From positions 1 through 64,000 of the forward strand of contig CANQUL010000002.1 in NCBI GenBank assembly GCA_947627015.1: a stretch of 64,000 nt of DNA, read 5' to 3'. Each line of letters opens with the position of its first letter. The stretch's first letter is position 1. Shown here piece by piece: positions 10,719-19,741 of this stretch. The position numbers and the translations under genes were made by a program. The notes below the pieces were generated by a model. That model had not been told where the DNA came from and did not search any database. It saw nothing but the letters and a program-made list of their open reading frames with translations. This DNA is from an uncultured Clostridia bacterium. Lineage in GTDB: Bacteria; Bacillota; Clostridia; Christensenellales; Borkfalkiaceae.

Positions 10719-11773
10719 CGTACGATCCCGTTCCTTCGGATGCCCTCCCATGCGCCGTCGGGCAGCGGGAAGCAGTAGTCGCCGTAGCTGCAAGTGACGC
10801 GGAGGACCGTCTCCGATTGTTCCGCCTTGACGGAGAGGATGTCCTCCCACTTCAGAAAGACGCTCTCGCCGCGGCCGCTCTCCTTCCAATAGAGCCCCTC
10901 GGAATAGAGGGACAGCTCACTGCGGGCCTCCCGCCATGCGATGCCCCCGCGCAGAAGGAGCAAAATGCCGAATACGCCGACGATGGCGCCGACCGTCACC
11001 TGCCAGAGTGCGACAGGAAGGCAGGCGGCCACGAGGACCGCACCGATGCCGAAAAGAAGGTAGGCGCGCTTCCTCCGTGCGGAATCGGGCAGAAAATAGC
11101 GTTCCACCCGGGTGAATTTCTTTTTTTCGGACGTCTGTCCGCGACGCGCGCCTTCGAGCATAAGTCCGTGCCGGTCGAGCGTTTCATAGAGGCGGTCCTT
11201 GGCATCCGTCTGCACGAGTGCGGGCGTTTTTTCCGACCCCTTGTCCGCTTTTTTCTCCTTGATAAGGTAGTGGGACGGGATCTCCATGACGACCGTCCAG
11301 TCCCCCTCTTCCCGCGGCTTCGTCCGGCTGCACACCGAGAAGAACCGCATCTCGCCGTACGGGATGCGCACGCGCGCCTTGTCGGCCCCCGCGTGCAGGA
11401 CGAGCGAGTCCTCTTTGAACGTCGCAAGCGTCCCTTCTCCCACAAAAAAGCTCTCTTCGCCGTCCATGCGCTCGAGAAGGTCGTCCCTCCGGCTGCGGAT
11501 ATCCGGGATCCGGTTGGCGACAGTGACGGAAACAAGCGCAAAGAGCACCGATCCCGCGGCACATCCGCCCAACGCGGAATAGCTCACGACGTCGGACACG
11601 GAGCCGAACTGCCCGAGAAAGAGGCACACGACGATCCCGAACAGGCCGAGGATCGCGAGAAGCGCGAGGGCGAACGCGGTGCCCGTCAGACATTTTTCAA
11701 ACCTTCCGAGCGTCCGTTCCATCTTCTCGCAGAGCAATCGGTCGGCGGGAAGCGCATCGTTTATCTTGTACAT
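10715..11773 (-). CDS. Membrane protein, possibly YcxB-like
   Basis: Two paired TM regions with long soluble loops; overlaps the DUF1653 gene. Confidence 0.55.
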   Translation of the reverse strand: MYKINDALPADRLLCEKMERTLGRFEKCLTGTAFALALLAILGLFGIVVCLFLGQFGSVSDVVSYSALGGCAAGSVLFALVSVTVANRIPDIRSRRDDLLERMDGEESFFVGEGTLATFKEDSLVLHAGADKARVRIPYGEMRFFSVCSRTKPREEGDWTVVMEIPSHYLIKEKKADKGSEKTPALVQTDAKDRLYETLDRHGLMLEGARRGQTSEKKKFTRVERYFLPDSARRKRAYLLFGIGAVLVAACLPVALWQVTVGAIVGVFGILLLLRGGIAWREARSELSLYSEGLYWKESGRGESVFLKWEDILSVKAEQSETVLRVTCSYGDYCFPLPDGAWEGIRRNGIVR

Positions 11774-11824
11774 GGGTATCTCCTTTGCGGTCTACATAAA
11801 ACCGCGCCCGAGGGCGCGGCGGTA

Positions 11825-12442
11825 CTATTTTTCGACGCCGGCGCGCTTCCACCACACGAAAAAGAAGAGGGCGAGAAGCTGCAGCGGCACGCCGATGAGA
11901 AAGATGAGCCATAGGGTCGGATGATGGCCGATAATGGCGAATACGGTGAGGTAGATGCAGCCGAGGGCTGTCCAGATGAGCACCGACATGCTGAGAATGC
12001 GCGCGATGCGGTAGTGCCAGATACAGCTGAACACCAATACGACGATGGCCGACGCGGGCACGGCATAGAGAAAGGCGAGCCACAGAAATTTCAGGCCCGG
12101 AAGGATGATGCCGCCGAGCACGAATGCCACGACCGCCGCAAGCCAACATAGGCCCGTGGAGAGAAGGATGATGATGAGCCTCCTCAGGTGACGGGTCTTT
12201 TTCGGCATGATGGGCGCCTCGTCGCTGTGCTCGCGGATGAGGTCGTCGACGGAGACGTTGAAACACTCCGAAAGCTGCACGAGCGTACGCACGTCGGGGA
12301 TCCCGTTGCCCTGTTCCCACTTGGAGACGGACTTATCCGAATACCCGATGCGGTCGGCAAGTTCGAGCTGCGTCATGTTCGTCGTCTTTCTGAGGCGCAT
12401 GATGTTTGTACCGATGATCGACGCAAGTTTTTGTTCGTCCAT
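11825..12442 (-). CDS. XRE-family HTH regulator with C-terminal membrane domain
   Basis: NIMRLRKTTNMTQLELADRIGYSDKSVSKWEQGNGIPDV followed by about four TM segments. Confidence 0.85.
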   Translation of the reverse strand: MDEQKLASIIGTNIMRLRKTTNMTQLELADRIGYSDKSVSKWEQGNGIPDVRTLVQLSECFNVSVDDLIREHSDEAPIMPKKTRHLRRLIIILLSTGLCWLAAVVAFVLGGIILPGLKFLWLAFLYAVPASAIVVLVFSCIWHYRIARILSMSVLIWTALGCIYLTVFAIIGHHPTLWLIFLIGVPLQLLALFFFVWWKRAGVEK

Positions 12443-12448
12443 AGGCCT

Positions 12449-12495
12449 ATTATACCACAGATGCGGCATGTTGTCAATCGTTCTACTCACAGTAG
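12449..12495 (-). promoter_or_regulatory. Promoter TTGACA-N17-TATAAT plus adjacent dyad CTACTCACAGTAG
   Basis: Minus strand: TATAAT at 12449-12454, TTGACA at 12472-12477, CTACT-cac-AGTAG at 12483-12495. Confidence 0.65.
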
Positions 12496-12559
12496 AGTGC
12501 GTTTTCGCAGCTCTACCCGTCGAAATTTCACGAATAGAGTCGGACAGAGAAAGAGTAGG

Positions 12560-12588
12560 TTGCAATCAAGGGCGGGCTGCCTTATAAT
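12560..12588 (+). promoter_or_regulatory. Promoter TTGCAA-N17-TATAAT
   Basis: ttgcaa 12560-12565, tataat 12583-12588; no plus-strand CDS follows. Confidence 0.55.
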
Positions 12589-12593
12589 AAAGG

Positions 12594-12675
12594 CGTAACG
12601 GAAAGCGGTCCCAGCCGCTTCCAAACACTCTCCAAAGGGAAGGCGGTGCGGCGACGCGCCGCCTTTTCCGTGCCG
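12594..12675 (+). ncRNA. Candidate small RNA with two hairpins and U-run
   Basis: Hairpin GGAAAGCGG-UCCCAG-CCGCUUCC, then GGCGGUGCG-GCGA-CGCGCCGCC followed by UUUU; sits directly after the promoter. Confidence 0.45.
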
Positions 12676-12706
12676 ATTCCGATATCCTTACCCGGTTTCT
12701 TAACAA

Positions 12707-12740
12707 CAAGGGGACGGACCGAAGTCCATCCCCTCTTCTT
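12707..12740. terminator. Hairpin terminator, probably for rubrerythrin
   Basis: ggggacggac-cgaa-gtccatcccc downstream of the rubrerythrin stop. Confidence 0.5.
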
Positions 12741-12760
12741 TTGTGTTTCTTTTGTCGGAT

Positions 12761-13282
12761 TCAGTTGAAATACCGCTTGAGAAGGCCCTTGAAACCGGCG
12801 CCGTGACGGGCCTCGTCCTTTGCCATCTCGTGAACGGTATCGTGGATGGCGTCGTAGCCGAGCTGCTTGGCGCGCTTTGCGAGATTGAGCTTGCCCTCGC
12901 ACGCACCCGCCTCGGCACTTGCGCGCATCTCGAGGTTGGTTTTGGTGGAATCGGTCACGACTTCGCCGAGGAGTTCCGCGAACTTTGCGGCATGCTCCGC
13001 TTCTTCATAGGCATAGCGCTTGTAAGCCTCGGCCACTTCGGGATAGCCCTCGCGCTCTGCGACGCGCGCCATGGCAAGATACATGCCGACTTCGGTGCAC
13101 TCGCCCGTGAAGTTGGCGCGGAGGCCGTCCATGACCTCCTGATCCTCCACCTTGCCGTCTCCGACATGGTGTTCGCAGGCAAAGGCCTTTTCCTCGATGG
13201 GTTCAAACGTTTTTGCATGGCAGACGGGGCAGACTTCCACGTCGTCGGCGACGATCTCGCCGCATACAGCACATCTTTTCAT
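12761..13282 (-). CDS. Rubrerythrin with N-terminal rubredoxin domain (reverse-rubrerythrin type)
   Basis: N-terminal [14 protein letters not shown], then ferritin-like E..H helices ([25 protein letters not shown]). Confidence 0.9.
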   Translation of the reverse strand: MKRCAVCGEIVADDVEVCPVCHAKTFEPIEEKAFACEHHVGDGKVEDQEVMDGLRANFTGECTEVGMYLAMARVAEREGYPEVAEAYKRYAYEEAEHAAKFAELLGEVVTDSTKTNLEMRASAEAGACEGKLNLAKRAKQLGYDAIHDTVHEMAKDEARHGAGFKGLLKRYFN

Positions 13283-13339
13283 ATTGTCGATCTCCTTCAT
13301 AAATTTCTTAATTTATTATACCACATCGCGCGCGCGATT

Positions 13340-13993
13340 TCAACGGTTTTCGCAAAATTTTCCGAGAAAATTTTCGAGCTCCGAGGGATCCCGGACAAAG
13401 TTCCGTGCACCCGCTTCCGCGAGCTGTTCGCGCGTACGGTACCCCCAGAGTACGGACACGGGTACCATGCCCGCGTTCTTCGCGGTCAAAACGTCCGGTT
13501 CGCCGTCGCCGACGAGGGCACAGGCCCGCAGCGGAACACGGAGCGAGAGCGCCGCATAGCGGCAAAGCGAGGGGTCGGGCTTGCAGGGGAAGGAACCGTC
13601 GTCGCCGCCGATGAAGTCGAAGAGCCCGGGATAGAACGTCCCGATGACCTTTTCGGCCGAGGCCTGCAGCTTGTTGGTGATGACGGCAAGGCGGACGCCC
13701 CTCTCTTTAAGACGGCATAAGAGCTCCCGCATGCCCGCATACGGACGGGTGAGCGCATTGTCGCTCGCCGTGTAGAGAGCGGCAAATTCGCGCAGGACGG
13801 GAGCGACGTCCGTCCCCGCGGGAAGGGCGCGTTCGATGAGCTTTTTGGCTCCGTTTCCGATATACATCCTCGTATTTTGCTCGTCGACGGGCGGATATCC
13901 GAAGGCGCCGAGCGCGGCGTTCAGAGAGGCACGGATATCGGGGAGCGTATCGAGCAGCGTCCCGTCGAGATCGAAAAAGACAGCGCGTTCCAT
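13340..13993 (-). CDS. HAD hydrolase, phosphoglycolate phosphatase-like
   Basis: FFDLDGTLLDTLPDI, VITNKLQ, VGDGEPDVLTAKNAGM. Confidence 0.88.
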   Translation of the reverse strand: MERAVFFDLDGTLLDTLPDIRASLNAALGAFGYPPVDEQNTRMYIGNGAKKLIERALPAGTDVAPVLREFAALYTASDNALTRPYAGMRELLCRLKERGVRLAVITNKLQASAEKVIGTFYPGLFDFIGGDDGSFPCKPDPSLCRYAALSLRVPLRACALVGDGEPDVLTAKNAGMVPVSVLWGYRTREQLAEAGARNFVRDPSELENFLGKFCENR

Positions 13994-13995
13994 GA

Positions 13996-15693
13996 TCACA
14001 TCTTTTCGGGCACGCCGATGCCGAGAAGCGTCAGCGCATTGGTGAGGACGGTGAGCGTCGCCGCGGTGAGCCGCAGACGGAAGGCGCGCTTCTCTTCGGT
14101 CTCCGCCCCCATGATCTTGCAGTCGATATAGAACTTGTTGAACTTCTGGGCAGTGTCTACGGCATAGCGGGCGAGATAGCTCGGTTCGTAGTCGCGCGCG
14201 GCCGCAAGGACGGTCTCGGGAAGGGCGGAAAGGGCCTTGAGAAGTTCGGCTTCCGCCGTCTCCGGGGCCGGAATTTCCGTACCCATATATGCAATTCCGC
14301 TCTCCTTCGCCTTCTGGAGCACCGACGCAGCACGCGCGCAGGTATACTGCACATACACGCTCGTCTCGCCGTCAAAGTTGAGGGCCTTTTCATAGGAGAA
14401 TGTGATGTCCTTGATCTTGCTGTTGTAGAGCGCACCGAACACGACGGCGCCGACGCCCACCGTGGTCGCAACACGGTCGCTGTCCGCAAGGCCGGGATTC
14501 TTCTCTTTAAGAATGGCGCTCGCCTTCTCGATGCAACGCGCGATCACGTCCTCCAAAAAGACGACGTTGCCCTTTCTCGTGGACATGGCCCCGTCCTCGA
14601 GGCTCACCATGCCGTATGCGACGTGCACAAGGTCCTTGGCCCATTCCTTTCCCATGAGCTCGAGCACCTTAAAAAACTGCTTGAAGTGAAGGTTCTGCTG
14701 ATAGGCGACGACATAAAGACATTTATCGAAGTCGTACGTCTTTTTGCGGTAGATGGCGGCCGCCATGTCGCGCGTGGCATAGAGGGAGGTCCCGTCCGAT
14801 TTCAGAATGATGCAGGGCGGCATGCCGTATGCCTCGAGGTCGACGATCTGCGCGCCGCGGCTCTCCACGAGCAGCCCTTTTTCGCGCAATTCTTCGACCA
14901 CAGGTGCCATTTTGTCCTGATAAAAGCTCTCCCCGGCGTACGAATCGAAGGTGATGCCGAGCAGGTCGTAGATCTTTTGCACATCCTTGAGCGTGAGCGC
15001 CTTGAACCAGTCGAACAGGGCGAGACACTCCGCGTCCCCCTCCTCGATCTTCTTGAAATAAGCGCGCGCCTCGTCGTCGAGTGCGGGATCGGCCTCTGCC
15101 TCGCGGTGAAAGCGCACATAGAGCTCATTGAGGGCACGGATACCGCCCTTTTCCACGAGTTCACGGTTACCCCAGCGCTTGTAGGCCGAGATGAGCTTTC
15201 CGAACTGCGTGCCGTAATCGCCGAGGTGGTTGATCCCCACCGTACGGTATCCGAGGAACTTGAAGATGCGGTAAAGGCTCCCGCCGAGCACCGTCGTCGA
15301 GAGGTGTCCGATGTGGAACGGCTTTGCGATATTGATAGAGGAATAATCGATACAGACAGTCTTTCCCCTACCCATGTCCGAAGAACCGTAGTCCGATCCG
15401 GCCGATTCGACCGCAGTGAGCACCTCGTTTGCGAGGCCGGCCTTGTTCACGCGGAAGTTGAGATAGCCGCCGACGGCCGAAGCGCTCTCGATGACTTCGT
15501 CCGCGGGATAGACGGCTGCAAGTTCCTCCGCAATGACCGCGGGGGACTTTTTGAGAATGCGGGCGAACTTGAAGCAGGGCAGGGCGTAGTCGCCGAGCGT
15601 CGTATCGGGCGGCACGGCCACCGCGTTTGCGATCTCCTCCGCACTCACCCCTTCGATCCGGATGCGTGCGGCAATGTAGGTTCTGTAATCCAT
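13996..15693 (-). CDS. argS: Arginyl-tRNA synthetase
   Basis: INIAKPFHIGHLSTTVLG, MSTRKGNVV. Confidence 0.95.
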   Translation of the reverse strand: MDYRTYIAARIRIEGVSAEEIANAVAVPPDTTLGDYALPCFKFARILKKSPAVIAEELAAVYPADEVIESASAVGGYLNFRVNKAGLANEVLTAVESAGSDYGSSDMGRGKTVCIDYSSINIAKPFHIGHLSTTVLGGSLYRIFKFLGYRTVGINHLGDYGTQFGKLISAYKRWGNRELVEKGGIRALNELYVRFHREAEADPALDDEARAYFKKIEEGDAECLALFDWFKALTLKDVQKIYDLLGITFDSYAGESFYQDKMAPVVEELREKGLLVESRGAQIVDLEAYGMPPCIILKSDGTSLYATRDMAAAIYRKKTYDFDKCLYVVAYQQNLHFKQFFKVLELMGKEWAKDLVHVAYGMVSLEDGAMSTRKGNVVFLEDVIARCIEKASAILKEKNPGLADSDRVATTVGVGAVVFGALYNSKIKDITFSYEKALNFDGETSVYVQYTCARAASVLQKAKESGIAYMGTEIPAPETAEAELLKALSALPETVLAAARDYEPSYLARYAVDTAQKFNKFYIDCKIMGAETEEKRAFRLRLTAATLTVLTNALTLLGIGVPEKM

Positions 15694-15761
15694 GGATATC
15701 TCCCAAAGCGTTTTTCCGCAAGTATTATACCGCATTTTGCGAAAACAGGCAACCGAAATAC

Positions 15762-15790
15762 TTGAAGTTTTACGGAAAAAGTTATATAAT
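15762..15790 (+). promoter_or_regulatory. Promoter TTGAAG-N17-TATAAT upstream of ychF
   Basis: ttgaag 15762-15767, tataat 15785-15790. Confidence 0.65.
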
Positions 15791-15834
15791 GATGGAAAGC
15801 ACTGCCCCGAGGGGCTTTTTTACGGAGAATCGCT

Positions 15835-16935
15835 ATGAAACTCGGAGTCGTAGGACTTCCCAATGTCGGAAAATCCACCCTGTTCAACGCCATCACCCAT
15901 GCGGGCGCCGAGGCGGCCAACTATCCCTTTTGCACCATCGAGCCCAACGTGGGCATCGTGGCCGTGCCCGACGAGCGGCTCACCAGACTTGCGGACCTCT
16001 ATGCAAGCAAAAAGGTGACGCCCGCCGTCGTCGAGTTCGTCGATATCGCGGGTCTCGTGAAGGGCGCAAGCCGCGGCGAAGGGCTCGGCAACAAGTTCCT
16101 CTCCCACATCCGCGAGGTGGACGCCATCGTGCACGTCGTGCGCTGTTTTGAGGACGAAAACGTGACCCATGTCGAGAATTCGGTGGATCCCGTGCGCGAT
16201 ATCACGACCATCAACCTCGAGCTCATCCTCGCCGATCTCGAGGCCGTCGACAAGCGGAGGGACCGCATCCGCAACGCGGCGCGCGGCGGTTCGGACAAGG
16301 CGGCAGCGGCCGAATTTGCCCTCCTCGACCGTCTCTATGCCCATCTCGAGACCGAACACCCCGCTTCGTCGCTCCCCGTAACCGAGGAGGAAAAGGTGCT
16401 CGTCGACAATCTCTTTTTGCTCTCCTCCAAGCCCGTAATTTACTGCGCGAACATCTCGGAGGCGGACATGGGTACCCCCGATGAGGCCTTACCGCTCGTT
16501 ATGGCCGTGAAAAATTACGCAAAAGAGCACGGCGCGGAGACCATTGTCGTATGCGCCAAGACGGAGGCGGAGCTTGCGGAACTCTCCGAGGAGGACAAGG
16601 CGCTCTTCCTCGAAGAATTCGGTCTCAAAGAGAGCGGCCTCTCCAAGCTCATAAAGGCCTCGTACAGCTTGCTCGGCCTCATTTCCTATCTCACGGCGGG
16701 CGAGAAGGAGACGCGCGCGTGGACGATCGTAAAGGGCACCAAGGCCCCGCAGGCCGCGGGGAAGATCCATACCGACTTCGAAAAGGGATTTATCCGTGCC
16801 GAAGTGGTCGATTACGAGACATTGCTCGCCTGCGGCGGACTCAACGGCGCACGCGAAAAGGGCAAGGTGCGCTCCGAAGGAAAGGACTATGTCATGAAGG
16901 ACGGCGACGTCGTCCTCTTCCGCTTTAACGTGTAA
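15835..16935 (+). CDS. ychF: YchF/OBG-family translation-associated GTPase/ATPase
   Basis: [57 protein letters not shown]-terminus. Confidence 0.97.
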   Translation: MKLGVVGLPNVGKSTLFNAITHAGAEAANYPFCTIEPNVGIVAVPDERLTRLADLYASKKVTPAVVEFVDIAGLVKGASRGEGLGNKFLSHIREVDAIVHVVRCFEDENVTHVENSVDPVRDITTINLELILADLEAVDKRRDRIRNAARGGSDKAAAAEFALLDRLYAHLETEHPASSLPVTEEEKVLVDNLFLLSSKPVIYCANISEADMGTPDEALPLVMAVKNYAKEHGAETIVVCAKTEAELAELSEEDKALFLEEFGLKESGLSKLIKASYSLLGLISYLTAGEKETRAWTIVKGTKAPQAAGKIHTDFEKGFIRAEVVDYETLLACGGLNGAREKGKVRSEGKDYVMKDGDVVLFRFNV

Positions 16936-16950
16936 GCCGGATCGCCGCAA

Positions 16951-16996
16951 CGGGCGCCGCGCGGCAGAAATTCTGCCGCGCGGCGCCCGTTTTTTT
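16951..16996 (+). terminator. Intrinsic terminator downstream of ychF
   Basis: cgggcgccgcgcggcagaa-a-ttctgccgcgcggcgcccg then T-run. Confidence 0.85.
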
Positions 16997-17095
16997 ACCG
17001 TTTTTCCTCTTTCTTCCCCCTTGTTCCCCATTTTTGCCGATTTTCGGCCGTAAAACAGGCCTTAACAGCCCGACTTGCCCCTTTTTGCCTCCTTA

Positions 17096-17764
17096 TCAAT
17101 CCTCCCGCCGCGGACGCTTTCCCACGGTCTCACGGCCCTTTACGATGCAGTCCGCGGGATAGACGCCGCGGCACATCGTCAGCGGATAGACGGAGGTGCG
17201 CTTCCCGAGAACGGTCCCGGGACACAGCACGGCGTTGCAGCCGACCTCGGCGTTGTCGCCCAAAAAGGCCCCGCACTTGCGAAGTCCCGTCCCTTTCCCC
17301 GCGATCGCGACCTCCGAACCGTCCGATTTGAGATTGGAAAGCACTGCCCCCGCGCCGAGATGCGCCCGATGCCCAAGGATCGAATCGCCGATATAGTTGA
17401 AATGCGGAGCTTTTGCCCCGTCGAAGAGGATGGCGTTCTTCAATTCGCTGCAATTGCCGACGACGCACCCCTCCCCGAGGAGGACATTCCCCCGCAGAAG
17501 AGCCCCGCAGCGCACTTCGCTGCCTGCCCCGATGACGGCAGGGCCGAAAATGCGCGCACCCGGATCGACGGACGCAGCCGTGTGGACAAACACCCCCTCC
17601 CCGCGCGGCTCGAATTCGGGCCCGAGCGTGGGGAGAAGTGCGGCAAAAAAGGCGGAGAGGCCGCACAGTGCCTCCCATGGATATGGGAACAAATTGAGAT
17701 AGGAGAATGCGCGCGTATGTGCAAGTGTGAACAGGTCTGCGGTCTTGGAAAGATTCGGCTCCAT
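17096..17764 (-). CDS. Left-handed beta-helix (hexapeptide) nucleotidyltransferase/acyltransferase-like protein
   Basis: Hexapeptide repeats: ARIFGPAVIGAGSEVRCGALLRGNVLLGEGCVVGNCSELKNAIL...GTVLGKRTSVYPL. Confidence 0.75.
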   Translation of the reverse strand: MEPNLSKTADLFTLAHTRAFSYLNLFPYPWEALCGLSAFFAALLPTLGPEFEPRGEGVFVHTAASVDPGARIFGPAVIGAGSEVRCGALLRGNVLLGEGCVVGNCSELKNAILFDGAKAPHFNYIGDSILGHRAHLGAGAVLSNLKSDGSEVAIAGKGTGLRKCGAFLGDNAEVGCNAVLCPGTVLGKRTSVYPLTMCRGVYPADCIVKGRETVGKRPRRED

Positions 17765-18034
17765 GGGACAGTATATGCGAAAAATCGCCCGTTTGCCCCG
17801 TCTTTTTATTTCGATTTTTATCGAAATAAGTGATTTTCGGCGATTTTTTCGGAATTTCATGCCAAATTTTGCCGAATGGTTCGAAGTTCATCGAATCGTT
17901 TGACGAGAGCGAGGCAATTTCGGACGAGGGGAAACCCGAAAGTTTTCCGATTTTTGCTCTCGTCGCACGAAAACGCGGTTTCGGCCGCTTTTTGCGTAAA
18001 AAATGTCCCCGCGGACGGTGCCGCGGAGGCGTTT

Positions 18035-18154
18035 TTACGATTGACCCGTCGAGGCAATGTTCTCATCGGGATCTTTGGGGTCGGGCACGATCATCGCATA
18101 GTGCGGATTGTGCGCGTATTCGAGGTCCTTCTTGGCTTTTCCTTTCTTGCTCAT
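18035..18154 (-). CDS. 39-aa small protein, last gene of coat-like cluster
   Basis: Manual translation MSKKGKAKKDLEYAHNPHYAMIVPDPKDPDENIASTGQS*; ATGA overlap with upstream cotF-like gene. Absent from the ORF track (below length cutoff). Confidence 0.6.
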   Translation of the reverse strand: MSKKGKAKKDLEYAHNPHYAMIVPDPKDPDENIASTGQS

Positions 18155-18447
18155 TCGTTCGAGGCGAGCTGCTTCTCGAACTTCGAGAACTTTTCGGCGT
18201 TCTGGTCGATCATCATCTTTGCGGCGGGCTGGACCTCGTAGTACCCGCGGGAAAGCATCTGCTCGAACACGCGGAACTGTGTCTCGGCGTGTGCGGTATA
18301 GTTTTTGAGGATCTCCTTGCGGAAGGGCTTACAGCTGCCCTCGGTGAGTGCGATGGCGTAGTAGTTCATGAGGAGCTTCTCCTGATCGAGAAGATCCTGA
18401 AGGGCGTCCTTCTCGGACAGCGTCGTCTGCATCTTGGACTTCTTCAT
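18151..18447 (-). CDS. Spore coat protein CotF-like
   Basis: LSEKDALQDLLDQEKLLMNYYAIALTEGSCKPFRKEILKNYTAHAETQFRVFEQMLSRGYYEVQPA. Confidence 0.75.
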   Translation of the reverse strand: MKKSKMQTTLSEKDALQDLLDQEKLLMNYYAIALTEGSCKPFRKEILKNYTAHAETQFRVFEQMLSRGYYEVQPAAKMMIDQNAEKFSKFEKQLASNE

Positions 18448-18638
18448 CGTGTACCTCCCAGAACCGAGTAGAGCGCGAGGAAGCGCTGTTCGTGTTGCGA
18501 CGCGATCTGCTCCATCTCGCCCGCGAGCGCGGCGTCCGTCAGGGTGTTGGCATACATGCGCGCCTTTTTGAACGCCATCTCCTCGCCGGTCAGAACATGG
18601 ACCAGAACGTCCAGATCCTTTGCAGTCAAATTGGTCAT
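18444..18638 (-). CDS. Small helical protein, coat-associated
   Basis: MTNLTAKDLDVLVHVLTGEEMAFKKARMYANTLTDAALAGEMEQIASQHEQRFLALYSVLGGTR; ATGA overlap with cotF-like gene; AGGAGG RBS. Confidence 0.6.
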   Translation of the reverse strand: MTNLTAKDLDVLVHVLTGEEMAFKKARMYANTLTDAALAGEMEQIASQHEQRFLALYSVLGGTR

Positions 18639-18763
18639 AAAAAACCTCCTGCCTGTATTTTGCACAAGTAGGAGAAAAGCTATTCGTTTTTGCCGCACAA
18701 AAGGTCCCGACGGCGGAAGCGCTATCCCGCCGCCTTCATCTTTGCAACCGTCCGAAGCCCCTG

Positions 18764-19396
18764 TTACCGCTTCGTCTGCGCACAGTTCCACTTGCACAGC
18801 TCCGCAAGTGCGCATGTTCCGCATGCGGGCCGCTGCGAATGGCAGACCTTGCGCCCGTGCCAGATGAGCCAATGATGCGCCTTGGACCAATCGGACTGCG
18901 GGATCGCCTTCATGAGGCCTTCCTCCACGGCAAGCGGGGTCTTTCCCTCCGCAAGGCCGAGACGGTTCGCCACGCGGAATACATGCGTATCGACGGCGAT
19001 AGCGTCTCCCCCGAAGGCGACCGAATAGACGACGTTGGCTGTCTTTCGGCCCACACCCGCAAGGCTTTGGAGGCCCTCGAGCGTGTTGGGGACCTTGCCT
19101 CCGAACTTCTCCACGATGTCACGCGAGGCGGAGAGGATATGAGCGGCCTTGTTGTGATAAAAGCCGCACGAATAGATATACGTCTCGAGTTCTTCCTGCG
19201 AGAGACCGAGCATAGTTTCGGGCGTGTTGTGAGCCTCAAACAGGACATGGGTCACCCGATTGACGCGTTCGTCCGTGCACTGTGCAGACAGAATGACGGC
19301 GACGAGGAGCTCGTACGGGCTCTCATAGCGGAGTGCGGGCCTTGCGTCGGGGTAGAGCGCGGCAAGGCGTTTTAAGACTTCTTCTTGCGTGTTCAT
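18764..19396 (-). CDS. nth: Endonuclease III
   Basis: LVAVILSAQCTDERVN, LAGVGRKTANVV, VDTHVFRVANRLGL, C-terminal Cys cluster CHSQRPACGTCALAELC. Confidence 0.96.
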   Translation of the reverse strand: MNTQEEVLKRLAALYPDARPALRYESPYELLVAVILSAQCTDERVNRVTHVLFEAHNTPETMLGLSQEELETYIYSCGFYHNKAAHILSASRDIVEKFGGKVPNTLEGLQSLAGVGRKTANVVYSVAFGGDAIAVDTHVFRVANRLGLAEGKTPLAVEEGLMKAIPQSDWSKAHHWLIWHGRKVCHSQRPACGTCALAELCKWNCAQTKR

Positions 19397-19436
19397 ATTC
19401 CCATTTTAGCATATTTTGGACAAAAACGCAAGGTCT

Positions 19437-19688
19437 TTACGGCCTGTCATAGAAAAACCAGCCGCCCGGACCCGCACGGAGAAATCCCGCAAAGGAGGGA
19501 TCCCGTCTTGCGGCCAGCACGGTCTTTGCCCGCGGGAGAAAGCGCGCGTCGAACCGGACGGAGATCCCGCATCCCACGCCCGCCTCCCGCGGAGTGGACA
19601 CGGCCTGCGCCGGGATCCCCGCCGCCTTGATCGCATTCAGAAAGTCGAGCGTATGCGCGCGCGAACGGAATACTGCCAATATCGTCAT
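19437..19688 (-). CDS. DUF3343-type protein
   Basis: MTILAVFRSRAHTLDFLNAIKAAGIPAQAVSTPREAGVGCGISVRF. Confidence 0.75.
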   Translation of the reverse strand: MTILAVFRSRAHTLDFLNAIKAAGIPAQAVSTPREAGVGCGISVRFDARFLPRAKTVLAARRDPSFAGFLRAGPGGWFFYDRP

Positions 19689-19741
19689 GATTGATTCCCT
19701 GCCTTCGTATAATACAATACAGATTTTATGAGGAGCCGACT

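Noticed and set aside
12594-12675. SRP/4.5S or 6S RNA identity for the small RNA candidate
   Set aside because: Lacks the conserved SRP loop (GGAAGCA context) and is far too short for canonical 6S RNA.
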